Of a stretch of DNA of 64,000 nt, positions 16,419 through 26,239 are shown piece by piece (positions within the stretch are counted from its first letter, which is position 1; the number at the start of each line of letters is the position of its first letter). Origin of the DNA: an uncultured Methanomicrobiales archaeon (GTDB lineage: Archaea > Halobacteriota > Methanomicrobia > Methanomicrobiales > Methanospirillaceae). The notes under the pieces are model-generated. The model worked only from the letters and a program-made list of their open reading frames with translations. It was not told the origin of the DNA and searched no databases. The translations under genes were made by a program, and so were the position numbers. The stretch lies in contig CAILCG010000024.1 in NCBI GenBank assembly GCA_903832665.1, positions 186,001 through 250,000 on the forward strand, in the 5' to 3' direction.

Positions 16419-18747
16419 TGGTCCCGGTCCCCGCATTTTTTCCGGGAAACTGGATCCAGAAGATCCCCTGATGAATATGTCGGATCCCCGTCACATAACC
16501 TCAGGAATCCTGATGCTTCCCGGTGACCCGATGCTGGTTGTATCCCAACCGGTTGTACGCTCCAATTATTCCGGTTCTCCCCAGGGAGTAATCATTATGG
16601 GCAGGTACCTCAACAATGAGGAAATCTCGCGGCTTTCAGGGCTCACTCAACCCAGTCTTACATTCATCCGCATGGATGATCCGGCCTTGTCCCGGGATCT
16701 TTTGTCCCGTATCCGGCAGAACACGGGAACGGCGGGAGGTGTATTCCAGCCGCTCAACGAGAATCTTGTGGCGGGATCTGCCCTTATCCGCGACATTTAT
16801 GGGAATGATGCGCTCGTTCTCCGGATCATTGAGCCCCGGGAGATTTACCGCCAGGGGGTTAATACCACGGTCCAGGTCATCCTGATCTTCCTTGCAGGTG
16901 GTCTCTTTCTGGGACTTGGCGTCATCCTTCTGCTGGATCACGTGGTGCTGAAGCGAATCGGATCTCTTGCTCTTCAGGTCCATGAGATTGGCCAGTCAGG
17001 ACATTCTGATCATCCCGTCTTTGTTGAGGGTGATGACGAATTGTCAGGGCTTGCCCGGGAAATAAACCGGATGCTGAATACCATCGAGCAGGTGCAGCAG
17101 AAGGTGCAGGTGAGCGAGACACGGTTCAGAGAGCTGGCTGAACAGCTGCCCCTGGTAATTTTTGAGATGGATCTGAACGGGGATCTCAATTATGTCAATA
17201 AAACCGGGGTTGAACTTTTCGGGATCAACGAGGAAATGATCCAGGCAGGCATTAATATCCGCCGCTACGTATCTGCGGAAAATTTTGAACAGATGCACCA
17301 AGGACTCTCTGTCGTTATGTCCGGCGCCAAATCACCCGGGGAGATCTATTCCCTGCGTCAGCTTAATGGCGAACTGATGCAGGCTATCGTGTCGACCTCT
17401 CTTATTCGTCGCGATGGCCGGATCACCGGGTTCCGCGGGATCGTGCTCGACATCTCCGAACGGGTCCGTCTCGAGTCCGCACTCACGCAGAGCGAGGAGT
17501 ATCTTCAGACTCTTATACAGTCGATCCGGGTGGGAATTATTGTCATAGATGCAAAAACCCACATAATTATTGATGTAAATCCGGCTGCTCTTGAACTGCT
17601 CGGTACGGTAAAAGATGCTGTTATCAACCAGCCCTGTCATAACGTGATTTGCCCGTCAGAACAGGGAAGATGTCCCATCACCGATCTAAACCAGACCGTG
17701 GATGATACCGAGAGGACTCTCCTGACCGCGGATGGCAGGGAGATCTCGATAATAAAATACGTAGTTCCGGTAATGCTGCACGGCAAACTCTGTCCTCTCG
17801 AAACGTTTATCGATAACCGCTACCGGAAACAGATTGAACTGAAACTGGCGGAAAGTGAAGAGAAATACCGGGCTCTTGCAGAAAACTCTGCAGACATTCT
17901 CTTCTCTATCGATGTCTCGGGTTCATTTACCTATATTTCCCCGCAGGTATCCCGGTACGGGTACAGCCCTCAGGAAATTTTGGGAAAAGAGATCCGGCAG
18001 TTTATTCACCCGGATGATCAGGTGCAAATTCTGAACAATTATCGCAACGAAATTCACGACCGCTTATCCATCTCTTCAACCTTCAGGATCATTGATCGGA
18101 AGGGTGTACTTCACTGGATAGAGGAGAACAGTAATATCAAGCGGGACCCGGATGGCAATCCGACCGGAATGGTTGGAGTTCTCCGCGATGTCACCGACCG
18201 CGTGCGGGCAGAAGAAGCACTCCGTCAGAGCAGGGAGCGGCTTGAAAATATCCTGCGGGCATCCCCTGTAGTAGTCTTTGAGACAGATCCGGGGGGGCAT
18301 CTCGTTTTTGCCAGTGACCTGTGGGAACGACTGATTGGGTACCCCTTTGAAACGATGAAAGGTCTGCACTATTCCGATGTCCTTCACCCCGATGACCGGA
18401 ATCGCGTCGCACAGGATATAAAAGCCCGGGACTGGGCCCCGGGACCTGCCGGGAACGAATTGAGGATCATCCGGCCCGATGGATCGGTGGTGTGGGTATT
18501 TGAGCAGTCTGTGGCGGTCTTCAACCCTGATGGATGTATCCGCGGGTATGTGGGAACCATTACCGATATCACGCAACGCAAGAAGATGGAAGAAGCCCTT
18601 GCAGAGAATGAAGAGAAGTACCGGGCACTTACGGAAAATACCGGCGATATACTCTTCTCTGTTGATATGACTGGGAGGTTTACCTATGTCTCTCCCCAGA
18701 TCAATAAAATTTCATCCATCCGGAGGATATTGACGATGTTGAACTGA
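16399..18747 (+). pseudogene. Large CHASE4 sensor kinase, middle piece (HAMP, multi-PAS)
   Basis: Continues the CHASE4 domain (SGILMLPGDPMLVVSQPVV, GSPQGVIIMGRYLNNEE), then a second transmembrane helix (about VQVILIFLAGGLFLGLGVIL), a HAMP segment (VLKRIGSLALQVHEIGQSG to EINRMLNTIEQV), and five PAS domains in series (starts near ELAEQLPLVIFEMDLNG, LIQSIRVGIIVIDAKTH, YRALAENSADILFSIDVSG, ILRASPVVVFETDPGG, YRALTENTGDILFSVDMTG). The second PAS holds several Cys (CHNVICPSEQGRCPI) that could bind metal or sense redox; inference. The frame fails at about 18706 after SPQINK: the text resumes in another frame with FIHPEDIDDVEL, so about 15 residues of the PAS domain and the frame are lost. The printed start codon is not the true start. 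Confidence 0.82.
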
Positions 18748-19949
18748 ATTTAGCACGGGATCTTGAAATAGGAGCCCAGTTTCATTCTGCATTCAGGATT
18801 CTTGATAAATGGGGAAATACCCACTGGCTCGATGAGAAAGGCACTCTGCGACTCGATCAGTCCGGAAAACCCCTGGGAATCTATGGGGTTTTGCGGGATG
18901 ATTCAGAACGAAAATGGGCAGAAGAGGCACTGACGGAATTAAAAAATCTGTACATGGCGATCTTCGATAATACCGGTAGTGCCATGATCATCATTGGGCA
19001 AGACTCCTCAATTATCCTGGCCAACCCCGGGTGGGCAGGCCTTACCCGGATTTCAAGGGTAAAAAGTGTCGGGCGGAGATGGACTGATTTTATCTATCCG
19101 GAAGATCTTGAGCTGCTGAAAAAAGATAATAACGGTAGTAACGAGAATTTCACACGTACAAATGAATATTCTTTCCGGATCATCGATGCGGTAAAAAATG
19201 TTCACCACTGTCTTGTCAGTATTGTTGTGATTCCCGGCACTACCAACAGTATCGTCGCCATCGTTGATATTACTGAACGGAAACGGGCTGAAGATGCAAT
19301 CGAACTGGCCAATAAAAAATTAAACCTGATGAATAACATCACCCGACACGACATCCTCAATATCATCACCGGCCTCCTCGGCTGCGTTGACATGGCAAAT
19401 GCCACGACATCGGCAGAAGAACGGGTAAGTCTGCTCAGGGATATCAAGGAACTTACCCGGATTATCCAGCGCCAGATCACCTTTACCCGGGAGTACCAGG
19501 AAGTCGGGGTCCACCTGCCGTTGTGGCACAATGTCAACGCACTTCTCAAAAAAATATTGCCGAATTTTACTAAATCCGGCATTGCGATCTCTTCCGAGTT
19601 TGAAATGATGGAGATCTATGCGGATCCATTGCTCGAAAAAGTGTTTTATAATCTTCTTGATAATGCAATCCGGTATGGGGAAACTCTTACATCTGTCTCA
19701 ATTTACCCAAGCATTTCCGATAAGGGTCTCTCGTTAATATTTGAGGATAATGGCGTCGGGGTTGCGCCCGGCCAGAAATATGAGATCTTTAAACGGGGGG
19801 TTGGGCAGAATACGGGCATGGGTCTCTTCCTGACAGCAGAAATTTTAGCAATAACCGGGATAACCATCGAAGAAAATGGAGTTTTTGGGACCGGTGCCCG
19901 GTTCGAAATCCGCGTTCCGAACGGTACCTGGAGGCTCCCCCCAAGATAA
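18708..19949 (+). pseudogene. Large CHASE4 sensor kinase, C-terminal kinase piece
   Basis: Carries the rest of the broken PAS (FIHPEDIDDVELNLARDL, AFRILDKWGNTHWLDEKG), one more PAS (MAIFDNTGSAMIIIGQDS to VDITERKRAED), the phospho-acceptor His in NITRHDILNIITG and an ATP-binding domain (NLLDNAIRYG, EDNGVGV, GMGLFLTAEIL) ending GTGARFEIRVPNGTW. There is no start codon at the frame break; an internal ATG at 18891 is not a natural start. Assembled, 16050-19949 would encode one kinase of about 1300 residues. The kinase part is very similar to that of the gene at 4984 (GLLGCVDMA, TFTREYQEVGVHLP), so the two probably arose by duplication. Confidence 0.82.
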
Positions 19950-20009
19950 AAAAATGCGGTAAGCAGATCAGGCAGTTCCTCTCTTAATCTTATACAGGGA
20001 AACGGGATT

Positions 20010-20378
20010 ATGTCTGGCGAAAAAATCCTTCTGGTTGAAGATGATGACATCATTGCACGGGTCGAAGACTGGCGCCTGAAAAATCTGGGGTACCAGGTTT
20101 GCGGGCGTGCAACAAACAGCGATGAGGCCCTGGAACTTGTGGCAAGTACAAGACCCGATATCGTTCTCATGGATATCAATATCAAAGGTAATATCGATGG
20201 GATTGAAACAACCAAATTGATCAAGAAAGAGTTCAATACTCCCGTGATCTACGTGACTTCTCACTCAGATGGAGCAACGCTCGAACGGGCCAAAGAGACC
20301 AAGCCCGATGGTTTCATTCTCAAACCTTTTGAAGACAATGATCTTCGCGTTGCTATCGAGCTTGCATTGTCAAAATAA
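20010..20378 (+). CDS. Single-domain response regulator (CheY-like)
   Basis: Stand-alone receiver of 122 residues: acidic residues in ILLVEDDDIIARVED, phospho-acceptor Asp in IVLMDINIKGNIDG, Ser in VYVTSHSDGA, Lys in FILKPFEDNDL. It begins 60 bases after the large sensor kinase gene and is most likely its cognate phospho-acceptor. It ends 5 bases from the end of the convergent topA gene. It is more similar to the receiver at 8107 than to the hybrid receivers (both have E-D-D-D-I-I-A and KPF-[ED]-D-[ND]-D-L-R-V-A-I-E-L-A). Confidence 0.92.
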   Translation: MSGEKILLVEDDDIIARVEDWRLKNLGYQVCGRATNSDEALELVASTRPDIVLMDINIKGNIDGIETTKLIKKEFNTPVIYVTSHSDGATLERAKETKPDGFILKPFEDNDLRVAIELALSK

Positions 20379-20383
20379 TTTTT

Positions 20384-23212
20384 TTATATCTGGATAACAG
20401 CAGTATCCTTCTTTTTCTGGATCGCAGTCTGGAATTCTTTTACCTTGCTCACTCCAATGCCAGAATTTTTGGCAACGGTATCAGCATCTGCTGAAAGCAG
20501 GGCAGTGGCAGTAGTAATTCCTGCAGTAGAGAGTTTTTCAAACAGTGTCTCAGTCATTCCTTTGATCGCAAGCAACTCCTTTTTACCTTTTTGTGACGTT
20601 GCTTTCGGTATTTTTTTCCCGGTGGGTCTGTTGAGGGCCGTGCAGACCATATCCACATGTCGCTGGACGGTCGCGGCAGAGACCCCGGCGCGTTTACTCA
20701 GGACTTCAGGAGTCAGATCACAGAACTGCTCCGGCTTGATTATTCCCGCTGCAAGGTATTTTTTCAAGCTGACGGCCGGAATACCCATCTCCTTGAGCAT
20801 CCGTCCGTAATACGTGGTCTTTGCATCGGTGAGAATCTGTTCGGCCTCCGCATCGCTTGCACCCGATTTCTTTAATGATGCCGCATCGGTATGCACGAGA
20901 TCCGACATCTCGGTGATTCCCTGTTCCTTTAGGGCTGCAAGGATCTTTGCTGAACTGCGCCCCTTCCGGGGAACAATGCGCTCCCGGAGGAATTTCCGAC
21001 ATTCTGAGCGCCGTCGCAGTTTTTCCAGTACCGACCCGGCATCGGTGATGAGTTTTTGTGCGGTGTCGAGAGGCAGTCCGAGGCGCTTTGCCAATGACTC
21101 CGGCAGGCTGCGGGCAATCTCTGCTACCGTGTAGATGTGCTGTGCCTGGATCTTTGCTGCAAGTTTTTCATCCATAGAGGGGATCTCGGCCAGTGATTCT
21201 TTGTTGGAACTGATCTGGTGGCAGAGCGGGCAGCCAATATCCCAGGGGCGGGCTCCTTTCCGTATCAGCCGGACGAAATTCAGGTGGTGCTTTTCGCAGA
21301 TGTCATCGGTGCGTACGGCAAAACCCCACTGGGCATTGGGGAGGCCGATATTAAATGAACACTCAGGATACCGGGAGCAGCCAATAAACTGTGCATTGCC
21401 CCGCATGTGTTTTATTGCAATGGTGCCTCCGCATGCCGGACATTTCCCCAGGTTCATCTCTTCGGCAGTCCTCCCCCGGATATCCTCGCCAATCAACTGT
21501 TCGTTTGCCTCCAGTTGATCGAATGCCAGGTGAAGCATTTTCTGTGATTCCTTTATCACGTCTTCGCGGGAACGGCTGTTCTCCTTGATCTGTTGCATGT
21601 GAGATTCAAGTGTCTGGGTCATGTCGGGTTTTGTGACCATGTCCGCATGCTGTTCCAGTGATTCGATCACCGCCATGCCGACCAGCGTGGGTCGGAGCGG
21701 AGTGCCTTCGACATATTTGCGGGAAACGAGTTTTGCTATCACTTCGTGCCGGGTACTTTTGGTTCCCAGGCCGAGTTCTTCCATCATCTGGATAAGCTTG
21801 CTCTGGGTAAACCTCGCAGGAGGCAGTGTCTCTTTCTCATCAAGACTGACTTTTTTGATCGGAAGGTGCTCCCCGGTAACAAACGCCGGCAGGATCACTT
21901 CTTTCGCCTCGCTGAACGGGTAGACGGTATGCCAGCCGGGCACGGTGAGCTGCCCCCCGGTTGCCGTATACTCTTCTCCCCCGGCGACAAAGAGGATCTT
22001 CATCGTCTTCCATTCTGCGTCGGGAGAGAGCGTTGCGAGGAACCTGCGGAGCACCAGCTCGTAGATCCGGAACGCGTCGTTACCAATCGCTTCCTGGGTT
22101 GCAGGGCCAGCCGGATGAATCGGTGGGTGATCGGTGGAAGATTTCTTGCCACGGGTGGGAATTGCCCGGCGGTTTGCCATCGTCCATTCCACCTCTTTTC
22201 TAAAAGGGGAACTCTGGATATCTTTTAATATCCCATTGAGATCCAGTGACGGTGGGTACACGGTGTTGTCCGTTCTTGGATAGGAGATGTACCCGTTCAT
22301 GTACAGATCTTCAGCGATCCGCATGGCATTGGCTGCAGAAAATCCGAGCCGGGCTGCCGCAACGATATAACTGGTGGTATCAAATGGCGAGGGTGCACGG
22401 TCCTGCTTGGCTCCTGTTTTTACCTCAGAAACTACCAGGGGTGCTTTAGTCCGGTCATAGGCCAGTTGCGCCGCGGCTTTTTCATGGAAACGCCCGTGGG
22501 TATGCCGGGCTTCAATCAGTTCTCCGGTTTTTTCTGTGTCCAGGGTGATCTGCCAGTATTTTTCCGGGACAAACGCTTCGATCTCTTTCTCCCGGTCCAC
22601 GATCATGGCCAAAGTCGGGCTCTGCACCCGGCCGACCGAGAGGATGTTCTGCCCCCCCCTTCGTGCGGCAAGTGAGATGAACCTTGTGAGCGCAGCACCC
22701 CACATGAGATCTATCGATTGTCGTGCTTCTCCCGCTGCGGCAAGAGCGAAATCAAGTTCTGTCGTATGGGAGAAGGCATGGGTGAGTTCCTGTGACGTGA
22801 TTGCGGAGAACCGGGCCCTGTCAACAATCACTTTTGGGTTAACCGCACGGACAAGCTCGTACGCTTCTTTACCGATCAGTTCCCCTTCAGTATCAAAGTC
22901 CGTTGCAATGGTGACGCGTTCTGCTTTCTTAGCAAGTTTCTGCAGAAGGGATACAATTTTTCGTTCTGTGGGTATCTTGATCGTTTTTGCATCGATCAGG
23001 CTTCGCGGCGTGTATTTTTCACTCCGCCAGTTGCCGTACCCTTCTACAAAATCGATCTCAACTACATGCCCTCTCAGACCAACCGTTGTTGTATCGCCAA
23101 ACGCGTAGGTTGAAACTCCGGCATCCTTATTTTCGATAATCTTTTTTCCGTGTCCCAGGATCTCGGCTATTCGGCGTGCGGAAATATTCTTTTCAGCAAC
23201 AATCAGGTGCAC
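20384..23212 (-). CDS. topA: DNA topoisomerase I (type IA)
   Basis: Relaxes negative supercoils by cutting one DNA strand through a tyrosine link. The 942-residue protein has an N-terminal TOPRIM domain (MHLIVAEKNISARRIAEIL, TIATDFDTEGELIGKEAYE), the toroidal core with the catalytic Tyr in MNGYISYPRTDNTVYPP, and a C4 zinc ribbon (CPACGGTIAIKHMRGNAQF, CSRYPEC) plus a second Cys/His set (DICEKHHLNFVRLIRKG, IGCPLC). The C-terminal 250 residues are helix-hairpin-helix-like segments (IPSMDEKLAAKIQAQHIY, LLAIKGMTETLFEKLSTAG) usual in archaeal TopA. It starts with GTG 5 bases after gatB and is the last gene of the asparagine-synthase-like/gatCAB operon. Confidence 0.96.
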   Translation of the reverse strand: MHLIVAEKNISARRIAEILGHGKKIIENKDAGVSTYAFGDTTTVGLRGHVVEIDFVEGYGNWRSEKYTPRSLIDAKTIKIPTERKIVSLLQKLAKKAERVTIATDFDTEGELIGKEAYELVRAVNPKVIVDRARFSAITSQELTHAFSHTTELDFALAAAGEARQSIDLMWGAALTRFISLAARRGGQNILSVGRVQSPTLAMIVDREKEIEAFVPEKYWQITLDTEKTGELIEARHTHGRFHEKAAAQLAYDRTKAPLVVSEVKTGAKQDRAPSPFDTTSYIVAAARLGFSAANAMRIAEDLYMNGYISYPRTDNTVYPPSLDLNGILKDIQSSPFRKEVEWTMANRRAIPTRGKKSSTDHPPIHPAGPATQEAIGNDAFRIYELVLRRFLATLSPDAEWKTMKILFVAGGEEYTATGGQLTVPGWHTVYPFSEAKEVILPAFVTGEHLPIKKVSLDEKETLPPARFTQSKLIQMMEELGLGTKSTRHEVIAKLVSRKYVEGTPLRPTLVGMAVIESLEQHADMVTKPDMTQTLESHMQQIKENSRSREDVIKESQKMLHLAFDQLEANEQLIGEDIRGRTAEEMNLGKCPACGGTIAIKHMRGNAQFIGCSRYPECSFNIGLPNAQWGFAVRTDDICEKHHLNFVRLIRKGARPWDIGCPLCHQISSNKESLAEIPSMDEKLAAKIQAQHIYTVAEIARSLPESLAKRLGLPLDTAQKLITDAGSVLEKLRRRSECRKFLRERIVPRKGRSSAKILAALKEQGITEMSDLVHTDAASLKKSGASDAEAEQILTDAKTTYYGRMLKEMGIPAVSLKKYLAAGIIKPEQFCDLTPEVLSKRAGVSAATVQRHVDMVCTALNRPTGKKIPKATSQKGKKELLAIKGMTETLFEKLSTAGITTATALLSADADTVAKNSGIGVSKVKEFQTAIQKKKDTAVIQI

Positions 23213-23217
23213 AGGGA

Positions 23218-24666
23218 TTACGCCTCCCGTTTCTTCAGCGCTTCAACCAGCATCCGGTTCAACTCGCCCGGGTCTGCTTTGCCGCGTGTCTTCTTCATGA
23301 CCTGGCCTACCAGGAAGTTGAGGGCTCCTCCCTTTCCTGCCCGGTAATCCTCAAGCGCCTTGGGATTTTCTGTAATTGCTTCTTCAATTGCGGAGATGAT
23401 CGCAGTGTTGTCCCCGGTGGTTTTTCCAAGATTCAGGCGGGTGATGATCGCAGCGGGAGTCTCGACCGGTTCATTGTTCAGGCGCTGGTCCAGCATGACC
23501 CTGAGCACTTCGATGCCGCTCTTATCGGTGATGGTCCCATTCCTGAGGATACCCATGAGTTCTGTTATTCCTGCAGCATCCACTCGGTCAAGACTCATGC
23601 CGCGGTAATTCAGTTCGCCAATAAGCGTGTCGGCGATCCAGGTCGCGGCAAGGGCTGAGAGTTCTTTGGGATCGGCAGCAACAACTGTTTCAAAGAAATT
23701 GGCGAGTTTCAACTCTCCCGTCAGCGTGCGGGCATGGTTTAACGAACAGCCATACTGAGAAATGAACCGTTCCCTGCGGGCATCGGGTAGTTCTGGCAGT
23801 ACGATGCCATCAACCCAGGACTGGACCTGCATCGGGCGAAGGTCGGGTTCCGGGAAATAGCGGTAATCGTGCTCCTGCTCTTTTGATCGGGAAGATTGCG
23901 TGATCCCGGTTGATTCAATAAAGTGCCGGGTCTCGCGTTCGATCTGCTGGCCCCGCCGGATCAGGTTCTTCTGGCGGGTGACTTCGTACGTGAGAGCCTT
24001 TTCCACTCCTTTATACGAGGTGATATTCTTGACTTCCACCCGTTCGTTTCCTTTGATTGAGATATTTGCATCGACCCTTAACGACCCCTCTTTGTCGCTG
24101 TCAAAAACATTGAGATACTCAAGGGTAGCGCGGAGTTTGTTCAAAAATTTCCGCGCTTCTTTGGGAGAACGCATATCCGGTTCTGATACAATCTCGATCA
24201 GCGGGATGCCAGCCCGGTTATAATCCACCAGTGAATACTTGCCCCGTTCGGCATTGCCCATATGGACAAGCCTTCCCGGGTCCTCTTCCACATGGATGCG
24301 GGTGAGCTGGATACGTCGCTCCCCACCTTCATCGCTCTCGATCTCAAGATAGCCGCCTTCTGCAAGGGGTTTGTCGTACTGCGTGATCTGGTAGGCCTTG
24401 TCAAGGTCGGGATAGAAATAGTTCTTCCGGGAAAATTCGGATTCGTGAAGAACGGTACAATTCAGTGCCTTTGCCACTTTCATGGCATATTCGATCGACC
24501 GCTTGTTGATCGAAGGCATCGCACCGGGAAGCCCGAGACAGACCGGGCAGACATGGGTGTTTGGCCCGTCGTCCCGGTAATCGGTTGAGCAGCCACAGAA
24601 TAGTTTGCTCTTTGTATCGAGCTGGCAGTGCACTTCAAGCCCGACTATCACCTGATCTTCTGCCAT
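23218..24666 (-). CDS. gatB: Asp-tRNA(Asn)/Glu-tRNA(Gln) amidotransferase subunit B
   Basis: GatB phosphorylates the tRNA-bound Asp or Glu and binds the tRNA; with GatA and GatC it makes Asn-tRNA (and possibly Gln-tRNA). 482 residues with the hallmark N-terminus VIVGLEVHCQLDTKSKLFCG, the ligand Cys pair in VCPVCLGLPGAMP, the signature DYNRAGIPLIEIVSEPDM and a C-terminal YqeY-like tail (LNFLVGQVMKKTRGKADPG). In archaea GatCAB mainly serves Asn-tRNA, whereas GatDE serves Gln-tRNA; GatDE is not in this window. It begins 2 bases after gatA. Confidence 0.97.
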   Translation of the reverse strand: MAEDQVIVGLEVHCQLDTKSKLFCGCSTDYRDDGPNTHVCPVCLGLPGAMPSINKRSIEYAMKVAKALNCTVLHESEFSRKNYFYPDLDKAYQITQYDKPLAEGGYLEIESDEGGERRIQLTRIHVEEDPGRLVHMGNAERGKYSLVDYNRAGIPLIEIVSEPDMRSPKEARKFLNKLRATLEYLNVFDSDKEGSLRVDANISIKGNERVEVKNITSYKGVEKALTYEVTRQKNLIRRGQQIERETRHFIESTGITQSSRSKEQEHDYRYFPEPDLRPMQVQSWVDGIVLPELPDARRERFISQYGCSLNHARTLTGELKLANFFETVVAADPKELSALAATWIADTLIGELNYRGMSLDRVDAAGITELMGILRNGTITDKSGIEVLRVMLDQRLNNEPVETPAAIITRLNLGKTTGDNTAIISAIEEAITENPKALEDYRAGKGGALNFLVGQVMKKTRGKADPGELNRMLVEALKKREA

Positions 24667-24668
24667 TT

Positions 24669-25970
24669 TTAGTTCACCGCCTGTTCGTAGGCATAGGCAG
24701 CATCGATCACGCGCTCATCGTCAAAGTGACGTCCCATTATCTGGAGACCTACGGGCATAGTGTCTACTTTTCCGCAGGGGACCGAGATGGCCGGGATTCC
24801 GGCAAGATTGGCCGGGACCGTCAGGATATCTGAAAGGTACATGGAGAGTGGATCGCTCTTCTCGCCGAGTTTGAACGCAATCGAGGGCATTGTAGGTCCT
24901 GCAATCAGATCGACTTCAGAGAAGATCCGGGCAAAATCCGCCTTCACATTCTCGCGGGCAACCTGTGCCTTGGCATAGTACTTGCCATAATATCCTGATG
25001 AAAGGGCAAAGGTCCCCAGCATGATCCTGCGCCGCACTTCTGCGCCGAATCCTGCCCTGCGGACTTCCTTAAAGGACTCATGCCATGATTTTTTCGAATC
25101 TGCACCCGGGCCATATCGCACCCCGTCAAACCTGGCGAGATTGGAACTGGCTTCGCACGCACAGGTGACATAATAGGCCGCCAGAGCAAACTTCATCGAT
25201 GGGATGCTGCAGGAAACCGTGGTAGCGCCGAGTTCTTCGAGCCTGCCGATTGCGTTTTTGACAACCCCGGCAACCCTGGGGTCTACTCCCTCGCCAAAAT
25301 ATTCCTGGGGAAGGCCGATCTTCAGGCCTTTAATGCCCGAGACGGGAGTATGCGTGTAGGGTCGATCGTAAGTGGTAGAATCATGCCGATCTTTGCCGGC
25401 GATTACTTGTAAGAGGGAGGAGACATCGCTGACATTCCGTGCCATCGGACCAATCTGTTCCAGGGAATTTGCGTACGCGATCAACCCGTACCGAGAAACC
25501 CTGCCATAGGTCGGTTTCATCCCGACAATACCACAGAATGCTGCCGGGCAGCGGATTGAGCCCCCGGTATCAGTCCCGAGTGCCATCCTCACCATATTAC
25601 CGGCTACTGCTGCTGCACTGCCTCCGGAGGATCCGCCGGGAACCCGGCCGGTATCGCAGGGATTGAGGGTGGGACCAAACGCGGAATTTTCCGTAGTTGT
25701 TCCCATACCGAATTCGTCCATGTTCGTTTTTCCGACGATTGCGGCGCCGGCATGCCGGAGCAGTTCAACCGCGTGGGCATCATAGGGGGGGATGTATCCT
25801 TTGAGAATTTTTGAAGCACAGGTGGTCTCAATGCCCCTCGTGGAGATATTGTCTTTCACTGCTACGGCAATACCGGATAATTTACCCTTCCCGTAGGGAG
25901 CTTTTTTGCAGACTGCCAGAAAAGCATTGTACCGGTCATCGGGTTCGAAGGTGAGTTCGTGAGATTCCAC
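24669..25970 (-). CDS. gatA: Asp-tRNA(Asn)/Glu-tRNA(Gln) amidotransferase subunit A
   Basis: The glutaminase/amidase subunit that frees ammonia for the transamidation. 433 residues, slightly shorter than bacterial GatA as is common in archaea. The Ser-cisSer-Lys triad is intact: Lys in GIAVAVKDNISTRG, Ser residues in GGSSGGSAAAVAGNMV and LGTDTGGSIRCPAAFCG (nucleophile in the GGS of DTGGSIR). The start overlaps the gatC stop by one base (position 25970), so they are translationally coupled. Confidence 0.97.
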   Translation of the reverse strand: MESHELTFEPDDRYNAFLAVCKKAPYGKGKLSGIAVAVKDNISTRGIETTCASKILKGYIPPYDAHAVELLRHAGAAIVGKTNMDEFGMGTTTENSAFGPTLNPCDTGRVPGGSSGGSAAAVAGNMVRMALGTDTGGSIRCPAAFCGIVGMKPTYGRVSRYGLIAYANSLEQIGPMARNVSDVSSLLQVIAGKDRHDSTTYDRPYTHTPVSGIKGLKIGLPQEYFGEGVDPRVAGVVKNAIGRLEELGATTVSCSIPSMKFALAAYYVTCACEASSNLARFDGVRYGPGADSKKSWHESFKEVRRAGFGAEVRRRIMLGTFALSSGYYGKYYAKAQVARENVKADFARIFSEVDLIAGPTMPSIAFKLGEKSDPLSMYLSDILTVPANLAGIPAISVPCGKVDTMPVGLQIMGRHFDDERVIDAAYAYEQAVN

Positions 25971-26239
25971 TACATCACCCGTGGTGCTTTAATAAATCCG
26001 TCTTCCTGCGCTGCTGCGTTTTTCAATACCTCCTCCCGGGGGAGGGAAGGTTCGACTACATCTTCGCGCATGGTATTGATGAGATCGCGCGAGATGGTTG
26101 TGTCCCCATTGACCAGGTCGAGCACATCGAAATAGTCAAGAATTGCATTAAACTGGTGCGTAAAGGTGTCCAGTTCTCCGGTATTGATGCCGATATCGGC
26201 AAGTTCCGCGATATGTTCCACGTCTTTTTCAGTGACCAT
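25970..26239 (-). CDS. gatC: Asp-tRNA(Asn)/Glu-tRNA(Gln) amidotransferase subunit C
   Basis: Small subunit (89 residues) that wraps around GatA and GatB and stabilises the complex. It shows the family pattern: VTEKDVEHIAELADIGINTG at the N-terminus, FNAILDYFDVLDLVNGD in the middle and LREEVLKNA-type ending (here LPREEVLKNAAAQEDGF). It starts within the last 11 bases of the asparagine-synthase-like gene. Confidence 0.94.
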   Translation of the reverse strand: MVTEKDVEHIAELADIGINTGELDTFTHQFNAILDYFDVLDLVNGDTTISRDLINTMREDVVEPSLPREEVLKNAAAQEDGFIKAPRVM

